Notes: generated by a model from the letters alone, not told the origin. A stretch of 64,000 nt of DNA from Ottowia thiooxydans DSM 14619 (GCF_000422885.1 NZ_AUGX01000012.1:124001-188000), one strand, 5' to 3'. Positions 36,255-45,733 are shown, numbered from the stretch's first letter. Translations and numbers: made by a program.

Positions 36255-39200
36255 ATGAACAAGACATACAGATCCATCTACAACGAACGCCTGGGAGCGT
36301 GGGTCGCCGCATCTGAAATCTCACCCGGGCGCGGCAAACGCTCGGGATCGATCAAGCTGGCAGCCGTGGCAATGGCCGTCAGCACGATGATGGCCATTGG
36401 TAACGGCGCGTTGGCGCACACCGTGGATGCCAACGGCAATACTTTCGCAGGAACGGGTGCGGCTACCGGTGTTGCTGGCGGCAACAACGTAGCCACCGGC
36501 ACAAATGCGGGGTCCAATGTTGTGGGTAACGACAACACAGCAACGGGTCATGACGCAGGTGTCTCCGTTTCTGGTTCCCACAACTCAGCAACGGGCACGG
36601 CAGCCGGCTTGAACGTCACGGGTAGCCAGAACGTCGGATTAGGTCAAAACGCGGGTTCGCAGGTGTCGGGCAACACCAACACGCACCTTGGCACGGGCTC
36701 TGGGTTTAACGTTTCGGGCAATAACAATACTGGCGTAGGGCAGCATGCGGGGCAGCGAGTGTCTGGCACTAGCAATCTAGCGGTTGGGCATAGCGCTGGA
36801 CAGGTCGTCACGGGCGATAACAATTTGGCTAACGGGTCAAGCGCCGGCCAGAGCGTCACGGGTAACCTTAACATCGCTACCGGTACCGGAGCTGGCCGCA
36901 GCGTGAGCGGCACTGCCAACATTTCGATGGGCACCTATGGCACCGGCAACTATGTGACAGGCGCCGAGAACGTCGCCATCGGAAACGAGACGGGGTTCTC
37001 AGTCACGGGAGGATTCAACACCGCGGTGGGCAGCGATTCCGGCCGCATGATCAGTGGTGAAAACAATAGCGCACTCGGCGCTGGTGCTGGCCGCGAAGTA
37101 ACTGGGAACGCCAACGCCGCATTAGGCACTGCTGCAGGTGTAAGTGTCTCGGGTGACCGCAACCTCGCCTCGGGACAATCAGCGGGCGCGTATGTCACAG
37201 GTAACCAGAACGTCTCTACCGGCTATGGTGCGGGTCAATATGTTTCTGGGAGCAATAACACTGCAACAGGCATGCTTGCCGGACGTAGTGTTACGGGCAA
37301 CAACAATATCGCGGCTGGGTCGAGCGCCGGGCAGGCTATCAGCGGTGACGGGAATCAGGCAACGGGACCTTCAGCTGGTCAAAACGTTACTGGCCACCAG
37401 AACGTCGCGAATGGGTCCAATGCTGGTCAAAGGGTTTCTGGAGAAAGTAATACAGCCATCAGTTCCAACGCTGGCCAGAATGTGACGGGCTCCAACAACA
37501 TCGGAATTGGTGCGAACTCTGGACGAACCGTTTCAGGCGTCTTCAACACTGCCCTGGGGACCAATGCTGGCCAAAACGTGACGGGTCAATCCAACCAAGC
37601 GTCTGGCTCAGCTGCAGGGAACAACGTCAGCGGTAACTACAACATCGCCAGTGGTGTAAGCGCCGGCTCAAGTGTCACAGGTGTCAACAACATCGCCAGC
37701 GGTACGAATGCGGGTCAAACCGTTTCTGGGGGAAACAACATCGCCACCGGTGCGAGTGCGGGACAGGTTGTTTCGGGCAACTACAACATCGCTCAGGGGT
37801 ATTTGACCGGGCAAAGCGTTACCGGCGAAAGCAACTCAGCGATTGGTACAGGTGCTGGCAGAGCTGTTTCCGGCAACTCCAATAACACGCAAGGCTCCGA
37901 CTCTGGTCGCAGTGTGAACGGCAACTCCAACAGTGCAGTGGGCCAGCAAGCGGGGAATTCTGTAAGTGGATCCTCCAACGTTGCCATGGGCTACAGCGCG
38001 TCGACCAACGTCACGGGCGATAGCAACTCTGCGATAGGAACTAACGCTGGAGATAATGTTTCGGGCAGCAACAACATCGCCAGCGGTACCAACGCCGGTC
38101 AAAGCATCTCCGCCAATGACACCATCAGCATTGGCAACACAGCAAATGCCAGTGCAGACAACGCCGTCGCCATCGGCAAAGACGCCACAGCCACGATCAC
38201 CAACAACGTCGCACTGGGCTCAGGCAGCGTAGACAAGGGCTTTGTACAAGTGAATACCGCCACCGTGGTGGGCGGAGGCATTACTCTGAACTACAGCGGT
38301 TTCGCCGGCACGGCAGTTGGCGTGGTCAGTGTGGGTTCTCATGGGGCAGAACGCCAGATTGTGAATGTGGCGCCAGGTGAGATCAGTGCCAACAGCACCG
38401 ACGCGATCAATGGCAGCCAGCTGTACGCGGTGACCAGTGAACTGCAAAAGCAAATTGATCAGAACAAGGGTGCAACCGGCGCAACCGGTGCTACAGGAGC
38501 CACGGGTCCTGGCGGCGGAGCCCCTGGCCCAGCGGGTGCGACAGGCGCGACCGGGGCTGACGGCGCTGCGGGTGCAACAGGAGCGACGGGAGCGACGGGC
38601 ATTGCCGGAGCCACAGGTGCGACAGGTGCTACAGGCCCAGGCGGTGGAGCTACTGGGCCCGCAGGCGCAACTGGCGCCACCGGGGCAACCGGTGCCACTG
38701 GCGCGACAGGTTCCGGCGGCGGAGCCACAGGCCCAGCAGGTGCTACAGGCGCAACCGGAGCGACAGGTGCTACGGGCCTCACGGGAGCCACGGGTGCAAC
38801 CGGCGTCACAGGCTCTGGCAGCGGAGGTGCAGGTGGCGGTACAACAGGAGCCACGGGAGCAACCGGTGCCACTGGCGCTACAGGTGCAACAGGCGGTTCC
38901 GGTGGTACCCCTGGGCCTGCAGGTCCCACAGGCGCTACAGGGCCGGGTGTGAAGGGACCAGTGACCTACACCATCAACGAAGACGGCACCATTAACTACA
39001 ACAGCGTGACCCTGAACCCCGGTGGTACAGGGCCCACCACCATCACCAATGTGGCCCCCGGTGTCAATGGCAACGACGCGGTAAACGTGAACCAGTTGAA
39101 CACCGCCAGCAACAAGTGGGTCACCGGTAACCCAACCACCTATGTGGCACCTGTAGCGACCGGCAAGGACTCCACGGCTGTGGGCTCGGGTGCCACGAGC

Positions 39201-39626
39201 ACGGGCACCAACTCCGTGGCCTTGGGCAACAACTCCAATGACGGCGGACGTGAGAACGTGGTGTCCGTAGGCTCCTTGGGAGCCGAGCGGCAGGTGACCA
39301 ATGTTGCGCCGGGCACGAGAGGCACGGATGCGGTCAACGTCAACCAGCTCAACGGTGCCGTGAACACGCTGAACCAGCGTATCGACGATGTGGCCAAGAA
39401 CGCCTATGCCGGTGTGGCTGCGTCAATGGCGGTGCAGATGCCTGCGAGCTATGTGCCGGGCAAGACAGTAATGCGTATGGGCACAGCGGTCTACAAGGGC
39501 CAACCTGCGGTGGGTGTCAGCTTCCGTCGTACGGCGGAAAACAACGCCTGGAGCGTGACCGGCGGTGTCGGTTTGGGCCGAGGCGGCGCTGCAGCCACGG
39601 TGGGTGTCGAGTGGATATTGAACTGA
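36255..39626 (+). CDS. Trimeric autotransporter adhesin with collagen-like stalk
   Basis: A 1123-residue YadA-type surface adhesin. The ATG at 36255 has a ribosome-binding site (CAGGAG) and opens an ESPR-type extended signal peptide ([20 protein letters not shown]...). The head, about residues 70-620, is about 34 repeats of 16 residues (consensus S/T-G-x-x-N-x-A-x-G-x-x-A-G-x-x-V). YadA stalk motifs ([18 protein letters not shown]) lead into about 160 residues of Gly-X-Y repeats rich in GAT. A second neck ([29 protein letters not shown]) and the C-terminal membrane anchor ([13 protein letters not shown]...VGVEWILN) complete it. The OmpA-like lipoprotein gene follows. A collagen-like stalk in a trimeric autotransporter is unusual. 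Confidence 0.94.
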   Translation: MNKTYRSIYNERLGAWVAASEISPGRGKRSGSIKLAAVAMAVSTMMAIGNGALAHTVDANGNTFAGTGAATGVAGGNNVATGTNAGSNVVGNDNTATGHDAGVSVSGSHNSATGTAAGLNVTGSQNVGLGQNAGSQVSGNTNTHLGTGSGFNVSGNNNTGVGQHAGQRVSGTSNLAVGHSAGQVVTGDNNLANGSSAGQSVTGNLNIATGTGAGRSVSGTANISMGTYGTGNYVTGAENVAIGNETGFSVTGGFNTAVGSDSGRMISGENNSALGAGAGREVTGNANAALGTAAGVSVSGDRNLASGQSAGAYVTGNQNVSTGYGAGQYVSGSNNTATGMLAGRSVTGNNNIAAGSSAGQAISGDGNQATGPSAGQNVTGHQNVANGSNAGQRVSGESNTAISSNAGQNVTGSNNIGIGANSGRTVSGVFNTALGTNAGQNVTGQSNQASGSAAGNNVSGNYNIASGVSAGSSVTGVNNIASGTNAGQTVSGGNNIATGASAGQVVSGNYNIAQGYLTGQSVTGESNSAIGTGAGRAVSGNSNNTQGSDSGRSVNGNSNSAVGQQAGNSVSGSSNVAMGYSASTNVTGDSNSAIGTNAGDNVSGSNNIASGTNAGQSISANDTISIGNTANASADNAVAIGKDATATITNNVALGSGSVDKGFVQVNTATVVGGGITLNYSGFAGTAVGVVSVGSHGAERQIVNVAPGEISANSTDAINGSQLYAVTSELQKQIDQNKGATGATGATGATGPGGGAPGPAGATGATGADGAAGATGATGATGIAGATGATGATGPGGGATGPAGATGATGATGATGATGSGGGATGPAGATGATGATGATGLTGATGATGVTGSGSGGAGGGTTGATGATGATGATGATGGSGGTPGPAGPTGATGPGVKGPVTYTINEDGTINYNSVTLNPGGTGPTTITNVAPGVNGNDAVNVNQLNTASNKWVTGNPTTYVAPVATGKDSTAVGSGATSTGTNSVALGNNSNDGGRENVVSVGSLGAERQVTNVAPGTRGTDAVNVNQLNGAVNTLNQRIDDVAKNAYAGVAASMAVQMPASYVPGKTVMRMGTAVYKGQPAVGVSFRRTAENNAWSVTGGVGLGRGGAAATVGVEWILN
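36471..38109 (+). repeat. About 34 tandem 48-bp units encoding the adhesin head
   Basis: In-frame tandem array; each unit encodes 16 residues, one (near 36903-36954) has 17. Units alternate S-G and T-G starts and end in V or I, with N at position 5. The DNA of neighbouring units is diverged, so the array is old enough to have drifted, but still offers recombination register shifts. Confidence 0.9.
38469..38960 (+). repeat. Collagen-like Gly-X-Y coding repeat (9-bp periodicity)
   Basis: Runs of GCAACCGGT-like 9-mers encode G-A-T triplets, interrupted by GPGGGA, GPAGAT and GSGGGA segments. The phase is Gly every third residue for nearly the whole 164 residues, with breaks at the GGG segments and at SGSGGAGGG. 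It sits between the head and the membrane-proximal neck. Confidence 0.9.
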
Positions 39627-39646
39627 TGGCAGGACTGAGGACCAAA

Positions 39647-40570
39647 ATGATGAACACACAATTTGCAAACCCAATGCGTGAAACCCCAGGATTTGGCCTG
39701 GCTTGCCGCAGCATGACGGCAGTAGCCGCGTGCGCCCTGGCTCTGCTTGTGCAGGGCTGCGCCAACCCCAGCTACACCATCACACCCGAAGCCCATGCCA
39801 AAGCAGCCAAGGCACAGCCCGTAGCGCCCAAGCCTGAAGATTTCCCGGCTCTGGACAAGGCAGTCTGGAAGCAAGGTGACTTCGCTAACCTGGACAACCT
39901 GCGCCAGATGCGTACCGGCATGGGCAAAGATCAGGTGCGCCAACTGCTAGGCTGGCCACACTTCAGTGAAGGTCTGTGGGGCGTCAGCACCTGGAACTAC
40001 ATCTTTCATTTCCGCACGGGTAAAGGTGCGGAGTTTGTGACCTGCCAATACATGGTGCGTTTCAATGGAGATATGCTCACGGAAGGGATGTACTGGAAGG
40101 GACCAGACTGCGAGCTTCTGTTGAACCCACCGCAGGTACGCCCTGTAGCCGTGGTGCCACCGCCTCCACCCGTGGCTCGCCCTGCACAGAAGGTCACGCT
40201 GGGAGCAGACGGCCTGTTCAAGTTCAATGGTTCGTCCATGGATGATCTGCTGCCCGAAGGACGCAACAAGCTGGTACGGTTGGCGCAGGACATACGCGGC
40301 AATTTCAAGTCGGTGCACTACGTGCTGGTCACCGGCCACACGGATCGGCTGGGTTCGGACGCCTACAACGAAGTGCTGTCACAAGCACGTGCCAACACTG
40401 TGCGAGAGCTACTGGTGCAAAACGGCATTGACCGCAAAGTGATCCGCACCACAGGCATGGGCAAGCGCCAGCCAGTATCAGAGTGCGCAGGCTCAGAGAA
40501 GACCACGGCTTTGGTGCAGTGCCTGCAGCCGAATCGCCGAGTGGAATTGGAAATCGCCGGAGAACAATAA
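39647..40570 (+). CDS. BamE-like / OmpA-family lipoprotein
   Basis: A 307-residue outer-membrane lipoprotein. The ATG at 39647 has a good ribosome-binding site (GGACTGAGG, spacing 6); an ATG at 39626 overlapping the autotransporter stop is possible. The lipobox is ALLVQGC. The middle (NLDNLRQMRTGMGKDQVRQL, then GWPHFSEGLWGVSTWNYIF) is like SmpA/BamE. The C-terminal domain (MDDLLPEGRNKLVRLAQDI..., VTGHTDRLGSDAYNEVLSQA) is an OmpA peptidoglycan-binding domain with the conserved GHTD. It sits 20 bp after the adhesin, so it may help its surface assembly or anchor it to the wall. Confidence 0.9.
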   Translation: MMNTQFANPMRETPGFGLACRSMTAVAACALALLVQGCANPSYTITPEAHAKAAKAQPVAPKPEDFPALDKAVWKQGDFANLDNLRQMRTGMGKDQVRQLLGWPHFSEGLWGVSTWNYIFHFRTGKGAEFVTCQYMVRFNGDMLTEGMYWKGPDCELLLNPPQVRPVAVVPPPPPVARPAQKVTLGADGLFKFNGSSMDDLLPEGRNKLVRLAQDIRGNFKSVHYVLVTGHTDRLGSDAYNEVLSQARANTVRELLVQNGIDRKVIRTTGMGKRQPVSECAGSEKTTALVQCLQPNRRVELEIAGEQ

Positions 40571-40609
40571 GCAGACAGATGGGCGCGCGTGATGGCACGG
40601 TGAAGGTAA

Positions 40610-40891
40610 TAGGGCGTGGTCACACTAAATTCACCCCCGCGCCGGGGTTTGCCGTACCGAAGCCGGCCGCGCTGTAGTGCAAGGCGCGCCGTGCCGCCAA
40701 GGTGCGATCCTTGGCAAGAGGCGCAACGCGGCAATGCGGCCCGGCAAACCCCGGCCCGAAGGGTGAGGCTCTGGCGAGCCGCACTCGGCGTTGCAAATCC
40801 TCCCCGGGTGCCCAACCCGGCTGCGGTTTGCGCCTTGATTGCGGCTCGCCAGAACCTCACGCGGGGGTGAATTTAGTGTGAACACGCCCTA
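40610..40891. mobile_element. 282-bp MITE-like element with 32-bp terminal inverted repeats
   Basis: Bases 40610-40641 and 40860-40891 are inverted copies, 31 of 32 identical, starting TAGGGCGTG. Each copy has TA at its outer edge, consistent with the TA target duplication of IS630/Tc1-mariner-type elements. Inside, two further inverted repeats (about 40640-40655 with 40741-40756, and 40762-40781 with 40841-40860, 19 of 20) form nested stem-loops. No open frame of transposase length fits, so it is non-autonomous. The parent element is unknown. Confidence 0.8.
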
Positions 40892-41223
40892 GACCAACCA
40901 TGCCGAACGGGCCCACCTCATGGAGAGGAACTACAGTCATGGCAGCGCGTGAGGGATGCGTGAAAACGTATCTCCCGCACGCTGTTTTTTTTAGGCAATC
41001 CTGAGCGATATTTGAGTGGCTAGAAAATAGCTCCGCCTGAATCACATCACTACTACGGATCCGTGCGCCGCAGCTTGGCTGAAATTTGAGCAGTTCAAGT
41101 TTAGGGAGACGCCATGAACATCACCGCCGCCCCCGGCTACCAGTGGTTTTCTAACGGACTCTTCGAATTAATGTAATTTGCAAGTGGATGAACCTGATTC
41201 ACCCACTTGAACGCACATCCCGC
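40892..41223. other. Intergenic with a 20-codon ORF and a hairpin
   Basis: About 330 bp. An ATG at 41114 with an AGGGAG ribosome-binding site opens a 20-codon frame ending at 41176 (MNITAAPGYQWFSNGLFELM). A near-perfect 12-bp hairpin (CAAGTGGATGAA / TTCACCCACTTG, 41181-41209, loop CCTGA) follows; it has no long T-run. A leader peptide with a hairpin is possible but not shown. Confidence 0.35.
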
Positions 41224-42159
41224 CTAGTCTTGGCGATACACCAGAACTTTCAGAGATCGATCTTCGTCTGTATCGCTGAACACTAGAGGGTTGGCAACAC
41301 GTGCTACATAGGTCAGGTCAGGCGCATGCTCGCGCATACTGCCCAAAAGAAACTCTAGCCCCAATTCAGGTGCATTCAGACACAGCAGCACATGGCCACC
41401 TGGTGCCAGCAAACTGGGCAGGCGGCGCATCAGACGTGCGTAGTCCTTCGTGGCGATAAAGCTGCCTTTCTGGTAGCTTGGGGGGTCGACGATAACGAGG
41501 TCATATGGGCCGTTTCGAGTCAACTTGCCCCATGAGCTAAAAATGTCATGCGCAAAAAAACTCGCCCCTGCCGCCAGATCGTTGCGCCGGTGGTTTTGCC
41601 GACCGATCTCCAGCGCACCTTTGCTCATATCCATGTTCACGACCTGTTCGGCCCCGGCATGCAAGGCGACCAACGAGAACGCGCAGGTATAGGCGAAGAG
41701 ATTGAGCACCTTGGGTCTGGTGCCTTGAGTGGATAGTGACTGCGTGATGTACTCATGTACCCAACGCCGTCCTTCGGCCATGTCGAGAAACAGGCCATGG
41801 TTTTGACCTTTCAGTACGTGCACCAGGTACCCAAGGCCTCCTTCAGTGACTTCGTGAGGTTCGGGAACGGCACCGCTCATCAGCCGCGTTTCGACTGCGC
41901 CGGTGGCGCGGCACTGGTAAACCCAGTTCAACGGTTCTGCTTGCGAAGCGATGCGTTCCCAACGGGCCTGTAGCGCCGCGCCAATGGTGGCCAGATCGTC
42001 TTCATTGATGCTCCGAAAGCTGGTTAAAACCCAGACGGGCGGAAAGGCATCCAGTACCCAGTGTTCACAACCGGGGTAGCGCCCCCCGCGTCCGTGAAAA
42101 ATCCGGCGAGCATCCCCGCCGGGGGTCATGGTTTCGATGGCGTCCAACAAAGCTTGCAT
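41224..42159 (-). CDS. Class I SAM-dependent methyltransferase (RlmI-like)
   Basis: A 311-residue methyltransferase of the S-adenosylmethionine-dependent rRNA large-subunit type. The SAM-binding motif is KVLNLFAYTCAFSLVALHAG. The catalytic-site motif is IVDPPSYQKGSF, followed by DYARLMRRLPSLLAPGGHVL. A short N-terminal extension (RIFHGRGGRYPGCEHWVLDA) is typical of this small branch, which lacks the PUA domain of full-length RlmI. The start at 42159 (MQALLDAIETM) is plausible. The RNA substrate is not readable. Confidence 0.85.
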   Translation of the reverse strand: MQALLDAIETMTPGGDARRIFHGRGGRYPGCEHWVLDAFPPVWVLTSFRSINEDDLATIGAALQARWERIASQAEPLNWVYQCRATGAVETRLMSGAVPEPHEVTEGGLGYLVHVLKGQNHGLFLDMAEGRRWVHEYITQSLSTQGTRPKVLNLFAYTCAFSLVALHAGAEQVVNMDMSKGALEIGRQNHRRNDLAAGASFFAHDIFSSWGKLTRNGPYDLVIVDPPSYQKGSFIATKDYARLMRRLPSLLAPGGHVLLCLNAPELGLEFLLGSMREHAPDLTYVARVANPLVFSDTDEDRSLKVLVYRQD

Positions 42160-42385
42160 AGCCCGGATTCTGACGGATTCGGATTAGTGCAAAGGCTGCG
42201 ACGCAAATTCTGACGCTCGGCGCTCCGTGAGAGCGAACAGCATTGTTCACAGAGCCCTCACCACGGCGATGCCCCATTTCCCCATTCATCAGGCGATGCC
42301 GTCCTACGGAATTATTTCCAGCCCAAGGCTAGACTGCCGCAGGCTCCATCGGAACTTAACGCGAACTTTAGAAAAAATTAGAAAA

Positions 42386-43651
42386 ATGCTGAAGCTCATC
42401 GTCATCACTGCGCTCCTTACAGTGCTTGCGGTCGCGTTGGCCATGAACTTCGCCACGCCCGAAAAAAAGCTCGAGCGCAAGATTGAACACCGCTACGCAT
42501 TGAGCGACCCTCAGTTCAGACGAGAGTTGGGTGTCATGCTCGGCCCAGCCATTCTTCCAGGCAACCGTGTGAGAGATCTTCAGAACGGCGAGGAGATTTT
42601 TCCCGCCATGCTGGAAGCCATAGGAGAGGCTCAGAAAACCATCACGTTCGAGACGTACATCTACTGGTCTGGTGATATCGGAAAGAAGATGACCGCGGCA
42701 CTTTCAGAGAAAGCCCGCGCTGGCGTGAAAGTTCGGGTGCTGTTGGACTGGGTAGGTAGCTTGAAGATGGAAAACGAACTCATCGAGGGCATGCAAAAAG
42801 CTGGTGTCGTGGTGCACCGCTACCGCCCGCTCAAGTGGTACAACCTGGGCCGCATGAACAATCGCACGCACCGCAAGCTGTTGGTGGTAGACGGCAGGAT
42901 TGCCTTTACAGGTGGGGTTGGCATCGCTGATCAATGGGAGGGGAGTGCCCAGGATCCAGATCACTGGCGCGATGTGCACTTTCGGCTCGACGGACCTGCG
43001 GCAGCTCAATTTCAAGCGGCGTTCAACGACAACTGGATCAAGACCACCGGCGAAGTGCTCCATGGCGAAGAGTTCTTCCCGCGCCTTGCACCGGCAGGGG
43101 ACGCAGACGCCCACCTTTTCATCAGTTCACCAGCTGGTGGCAGCGAGAGCATGCATCTCATGTACCTGCTGAGCATTGCTGCTGCGGCCAGAAGCATAGA
43201 CCTCCAAGCATCGTATTTCGTCCCGGACGAACTCATCATCAAAGCGCTTTCCGAAGCAGGTGAGCGTGGCGTGAAGATCCGGATTTTGGTGCCGGGTGAG
43301 CATATTGACTCCGACACCGTTCGCCTCGCATCAAAGGCGTCATGGGGACCCATGTTGCAAGCCGGGATCGAAATATATGAATATGAACCCACCATGATGC
43401 ACAACAAAGTGCTGATCGTGGATAAGGAGATGGTGTCTGTGGGATCCACCAACTTCGACGTTCGGTCGTTCCGGCTCAACGACGAAGCCAGCCTGAACGT
43501 CTACGACACTTCCTTCGCAGAAAAAATGACGCGTATGTTCGAGGCAGACCTCAAGCACGGGCGTCTCTACACTTACAACAGGTGGGCGGCACGCCCCCTG
43601 AAGGAAAAACTGATCGAGCGCTTCGTGCTACCGCTCAAATCTCAGTTGTAG
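42386..43651 (+). CDS. Phospholipase D-family protein, cardiolipin synthase-like
   Basis: A 421-residue membrane-associated enzyme. The N-terminus is one transmembrane helix (MLKLIVITALLTVLAVALAM). Two HKD motifs are visible: HRKLLVVDGRIAFTGGVGIA and HNKVLIVDKEMVSVGSTNFD, both with H, K and D. This architecture matches ClsA/ClsB-type cardiolipin synthases that join two phosphatidylglycerols. The ATG at 42386 lacks an obvious ribosome-binding site; upstream in-frame starts (42296, 42227) exist. Convergent with the next gene by 33 bp. Confidence 0.88.
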   Translation: MLKLIVITALLTVLAVALAMNFATPEKKLERKIEHRYALSDPQFRRELGVMLGPAILPGNRVRDLQNGEEIFPAMLEAIGEAQKTITFETYIYWSGDIGKKMTAALSEKARAGVKVRVLLDWVGSLKMENELIEGMQKAGVVVHRYRPLKWYNLGRMNNRTHRKLLVVDGRIAFTGGVGIADQWEGSAQDPDHWRDVHFRLDGPAAAQFQAAFNDNWIKTTGEVLHGEEFFPRLAPAGDADAHLFISSPAGGSESMHLMYLLSIAAAARSIDLQASYFVPDELIIKALSEAGERGVKIRILVPGEHIDSDTVRLASKASWGPMLQAGIEIYEYEPTMMHNKVLIVDKEMVSVGSTNFDVRSFRLNDEASLNVYDTSFAEKMTRMFEADLKHGRLYTYNRWAARPLKEKLIERFVLPLKSQL

Positions 43652-43684
43652 TTGAGTCTCCAGGGATTGAAGGTGTCTGCATCT

Positions 43685-44818
43685 CTACTTCACCAGAGCG
43701 CGGGACGCTTGAAGGATTTGAGTGCGAATGAGGGTGATGGCCTGCCCCCGCGCCATGCTCTGCGGCGAGGTGTTCGAGGTTGCGGCGACCACCAGGTTCA
43801 ACTCCGGGTACACCCAAATCCACTGGCCGCCGTGGCCACTCGCCACGAATGGTTTGTGCGTCGCACCGCGATCAGGGGCACTGTTGGCTACCCACCAGAG
43901 ATAACCGTATGGTGTACCCAATGGCGGACCACCGGAATTACGGGTTGAAGTGGCGGCGCGCATGAATTCCGAGGGCACCAGTGTGTTCGATCCCCACTTT
44001 CCCTGCCCCAATGCAAGCTCACCCAACCGAGCCATATCGCGGGTGCCAAGGCGCAAGCCCAGGGCGCCGAGATCATAGCCATTGGCTCCCTTGGCCCATG
44101 AGAAATGCCTGATGCCGAGCGGCGTAAAAAGCTGTTCACGCGCAAACTCGGATACGGGCTTGCCGACTGCACGAGAAAGCGCAATCGCCAACAGGTTGGC
44201 GGCGCCATTGTCATAGTTGAACTGATTGCCTGGCGATGCCACAAAAGGTCGGCGTGTGATCCACGCCACGTTGTCGTCCAAGTCTCTCTGGCTGAACTGC
44301 GCGCCAGGCCAACCGGCCGTCATGGTCAGAAGGTGTGCAATGCGCAACTGGCTTGCACGAGGGTCGGGGTGAGCACGTGCCAATTCGGGCACAAGTTCTG
44401 CTACCAATTGATCGACTCGTTTGATCTGGCCGGACTTAAGCGCCTGCCCCACCAGCAACGCGAGAACGCTTTTCGTGACCGATTGTGTATCTTGAAGCGT
44501 ATCGGCTGCGATGCCCCTTCGGTAATACTCAAACGTGAGTTGACCATCCTGAACGACCACTACACTGCGAACGTCCGTGTACTGGCTTTCTATTCGCGTT
44601 GCCAAACCGCCGAACAGTTGCAACGCCTTTGCAGCCTTCCCCGGCGAGAGCTGCGGCCATTCGGCGTGCGAAGCCGCTGTAGCACTGGAACTCTTTTGCG
44701 CTAGTGCGGCTGATGCCGTTGCCACCAAAAGCGTCAACAGAAAAGCGCGAAGCCAAGTTGGCAAAAACCATGCAACACCGAAGACTTTCTGTGCTCCAAG
44801 CCCGGGGACCATCTTCAT
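43685..44818 (-). CDS. Serine hydrolase, class C beta-lactamase family
   Basis: A 377-residue exported protein. The ATG at 44818 has a GAGGAGG ribosome-binding site and a signal segment (FLPTWLRAFLLTLLVATASA...ALAQ). The catalytic SxxK is in QSVTKSVLALLVG, the YxN-type motif in FNYDNGAANLL, and an HxG-type motif in ASGHGGQWIWVYPE. It may act on cell-wall peptides or small esters; antibiotic hydrolysis is not implied. The longer open frame (to 45073) contains low-complexity KPQ repeats upstream of the true start. Confidence 0.87.
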   Translation of the reverse strand: MKMVPGLGAQKVFGVAWFLPTWLRAFLLTLLVATASAALAQKSSSATAASHAEWPQLSPGKAAKALQLFGGLATRIESQYTDVRSVVVVQDGQLTFEYYRRGIAADTLQDTQSVTKSVLALLVGQALKSGQIKRVDQLVAELVPELARAHPDPRASQLRIAHLLTMTAGWPGAQFSQRDLDDNVAWITRRPFVASPGNQFNYDNGAANLLAIALSRAVGKPVSEFAREQLFTPLGIRHFSWAKGANGYDLGALGLRLGTRDMARLGELALGQGKWGSNTLVPSEFMRAATSTRNSGGPPLGTPYGYLWWVANSAPDRGATHKPFVASGHGGQWIWVYPELNLVVAATSNTSPQSMARGQAITLIRTQILQASRALVK

Positions 44819-44833
44819 GAACACCCTCCTCTG

Positions 44834-44869
44834 TTTCTGAGGCTTCTGAGGTTTCTGAGGTTTCTGAGG
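44834..44869. repeat. Four tandem copies of a 9-bp unit
   Basis: TTCTGAGGC/T repeated four times directly upstream of the ribosome-binding site of the serine hydrolase gene, in its 5' untranslated region. Copy-number change could alter expression; this is only a possibility. Confidence 0.75.
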
Positions 44870-45148
44870 CAGCGCGCCAGCACTATCTGCATTTGTGCCT
44901 TTTTTAGTGATTGGAGCGTTCGCATTGTCGGCCACTTGAGTGGCAATGCCCAGCGGCAGGTCTTCAGCATAACCACGGCTGCTCAGGTCACCTTCGCGTG
45001 CCATAGCTTGAAACAAGCAGGAAAATTGAGACCCACGACGGCTTATGCCGCTGCTCCTCGCGCTGCACCCCAAGTCCCTGCTCTATCGCGCCGCTCATTG
45101 AATGCCAAGTTCAAAGCCTGCGCGGTGAGCGATGAAAAGGCTCCAGTC

Positions 45149-45733
45149 TCAGCGACGTGAATAGAGTTTTCGCTCCTGCACCAATCCCTCGTCTTGGAGT
45201 GGCGCCGGAGCGCTGTCGATGGCGTCGCGTAGTTGGCCGTTGCGATCATGGTGCGCGAGCAGTTGCCGGGTACGTTGCCAGGCGGACAGCCGCGCAGGCG
45301 GCACGGCAATGTAGGAAGCTAAAGCAGACAACGACGAATGCTCATGTTTCGACGGCGCCTCGCGTTGGTGCTGCAGGCGGCGCAGCGGTCCCATCACGAG
45401 CATGGAGAGAAGTATCACCACAATCACGATGGCATATAGCCCTAGCAGTTGTCTTACCTCGGGCTGTGAGCGAGCGCCCAGCACGTAAGGCCAGGCATAC
45501 CAGATCGCACAGAACCAGATGGCGAGTGTGAAGGCGGGACGCAGCAGGCGCAGCCACAAAAACATCGCGAGCGCGCGCTGCGGTGAACGCCCGGTACCGA
45601 AGGCGCTCAGAGGGATGCGTGCCGCATCGATGATGGGTTCATCCCCCTCGGGCTGGCCCCACGAGCGTTGGCGTGCGGGTGGCGGTGAGGTGCGAATGGA
45701 CGTGACGTTGCGGGAATCATTGTCGTGGTACAT
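45149..45733 (-). CDS. pgaD: Poly-beta-1,6-N-acetylglucosamine synthesis protein PgaD
   Basis: A 194-residue inner-membrane protein with two transmembrane helices (RPAFTLAIWFCAIWYAWPYV, LLGLYAIVIVVILLSMLVM), the accessory subunit of the PNAG synthase. Sequence similarity is weak, as usual for PgaD, but its position after pgaC (overlapping by 17 bp) and its topology support the call. Basic cytoplasmic tails are present (RQRSWGQPE, RLSAWQRTRQLLAHHDRNG). It is the last gene of the leftward pga operon. Confidence 0.88.
   Translation of the reverse strand: MYHDNDSRNVTSIRTSPPPARQRSWGQPEGDEPIIDAARIPLSAFGTGRSPQRALAMFLWLRLLRPAFTLAIWFCAIWYAWPYVLGARSQPEVRQLLGLYAIVIVVILLSMLVMGPLRRLQHQREAPSKHEHSSLSALASYIAVPPARLSAWQRTRQLLAHHDRNGQLRDAIDSAPAPLQDEGLVQERKLYSRR

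Noticed and set aside
36471-38109. CRISPR-like regular repeat array
   Set aside because: The 48-bp period is in frame, has no unique spacers, and encodes the adhesin head.
38459-38929. 156-codon minus-strand frame rich in P-V-A
   Set aside because: It is the reverse reading of the collagen-like repeat.
42227-42385. N-terminal extension of the cardiolipin synthase-like protein
   Set aside because: The extension is not protein-like and places the clear transmembrane start internally; the ATG at 42386 fits the family better.
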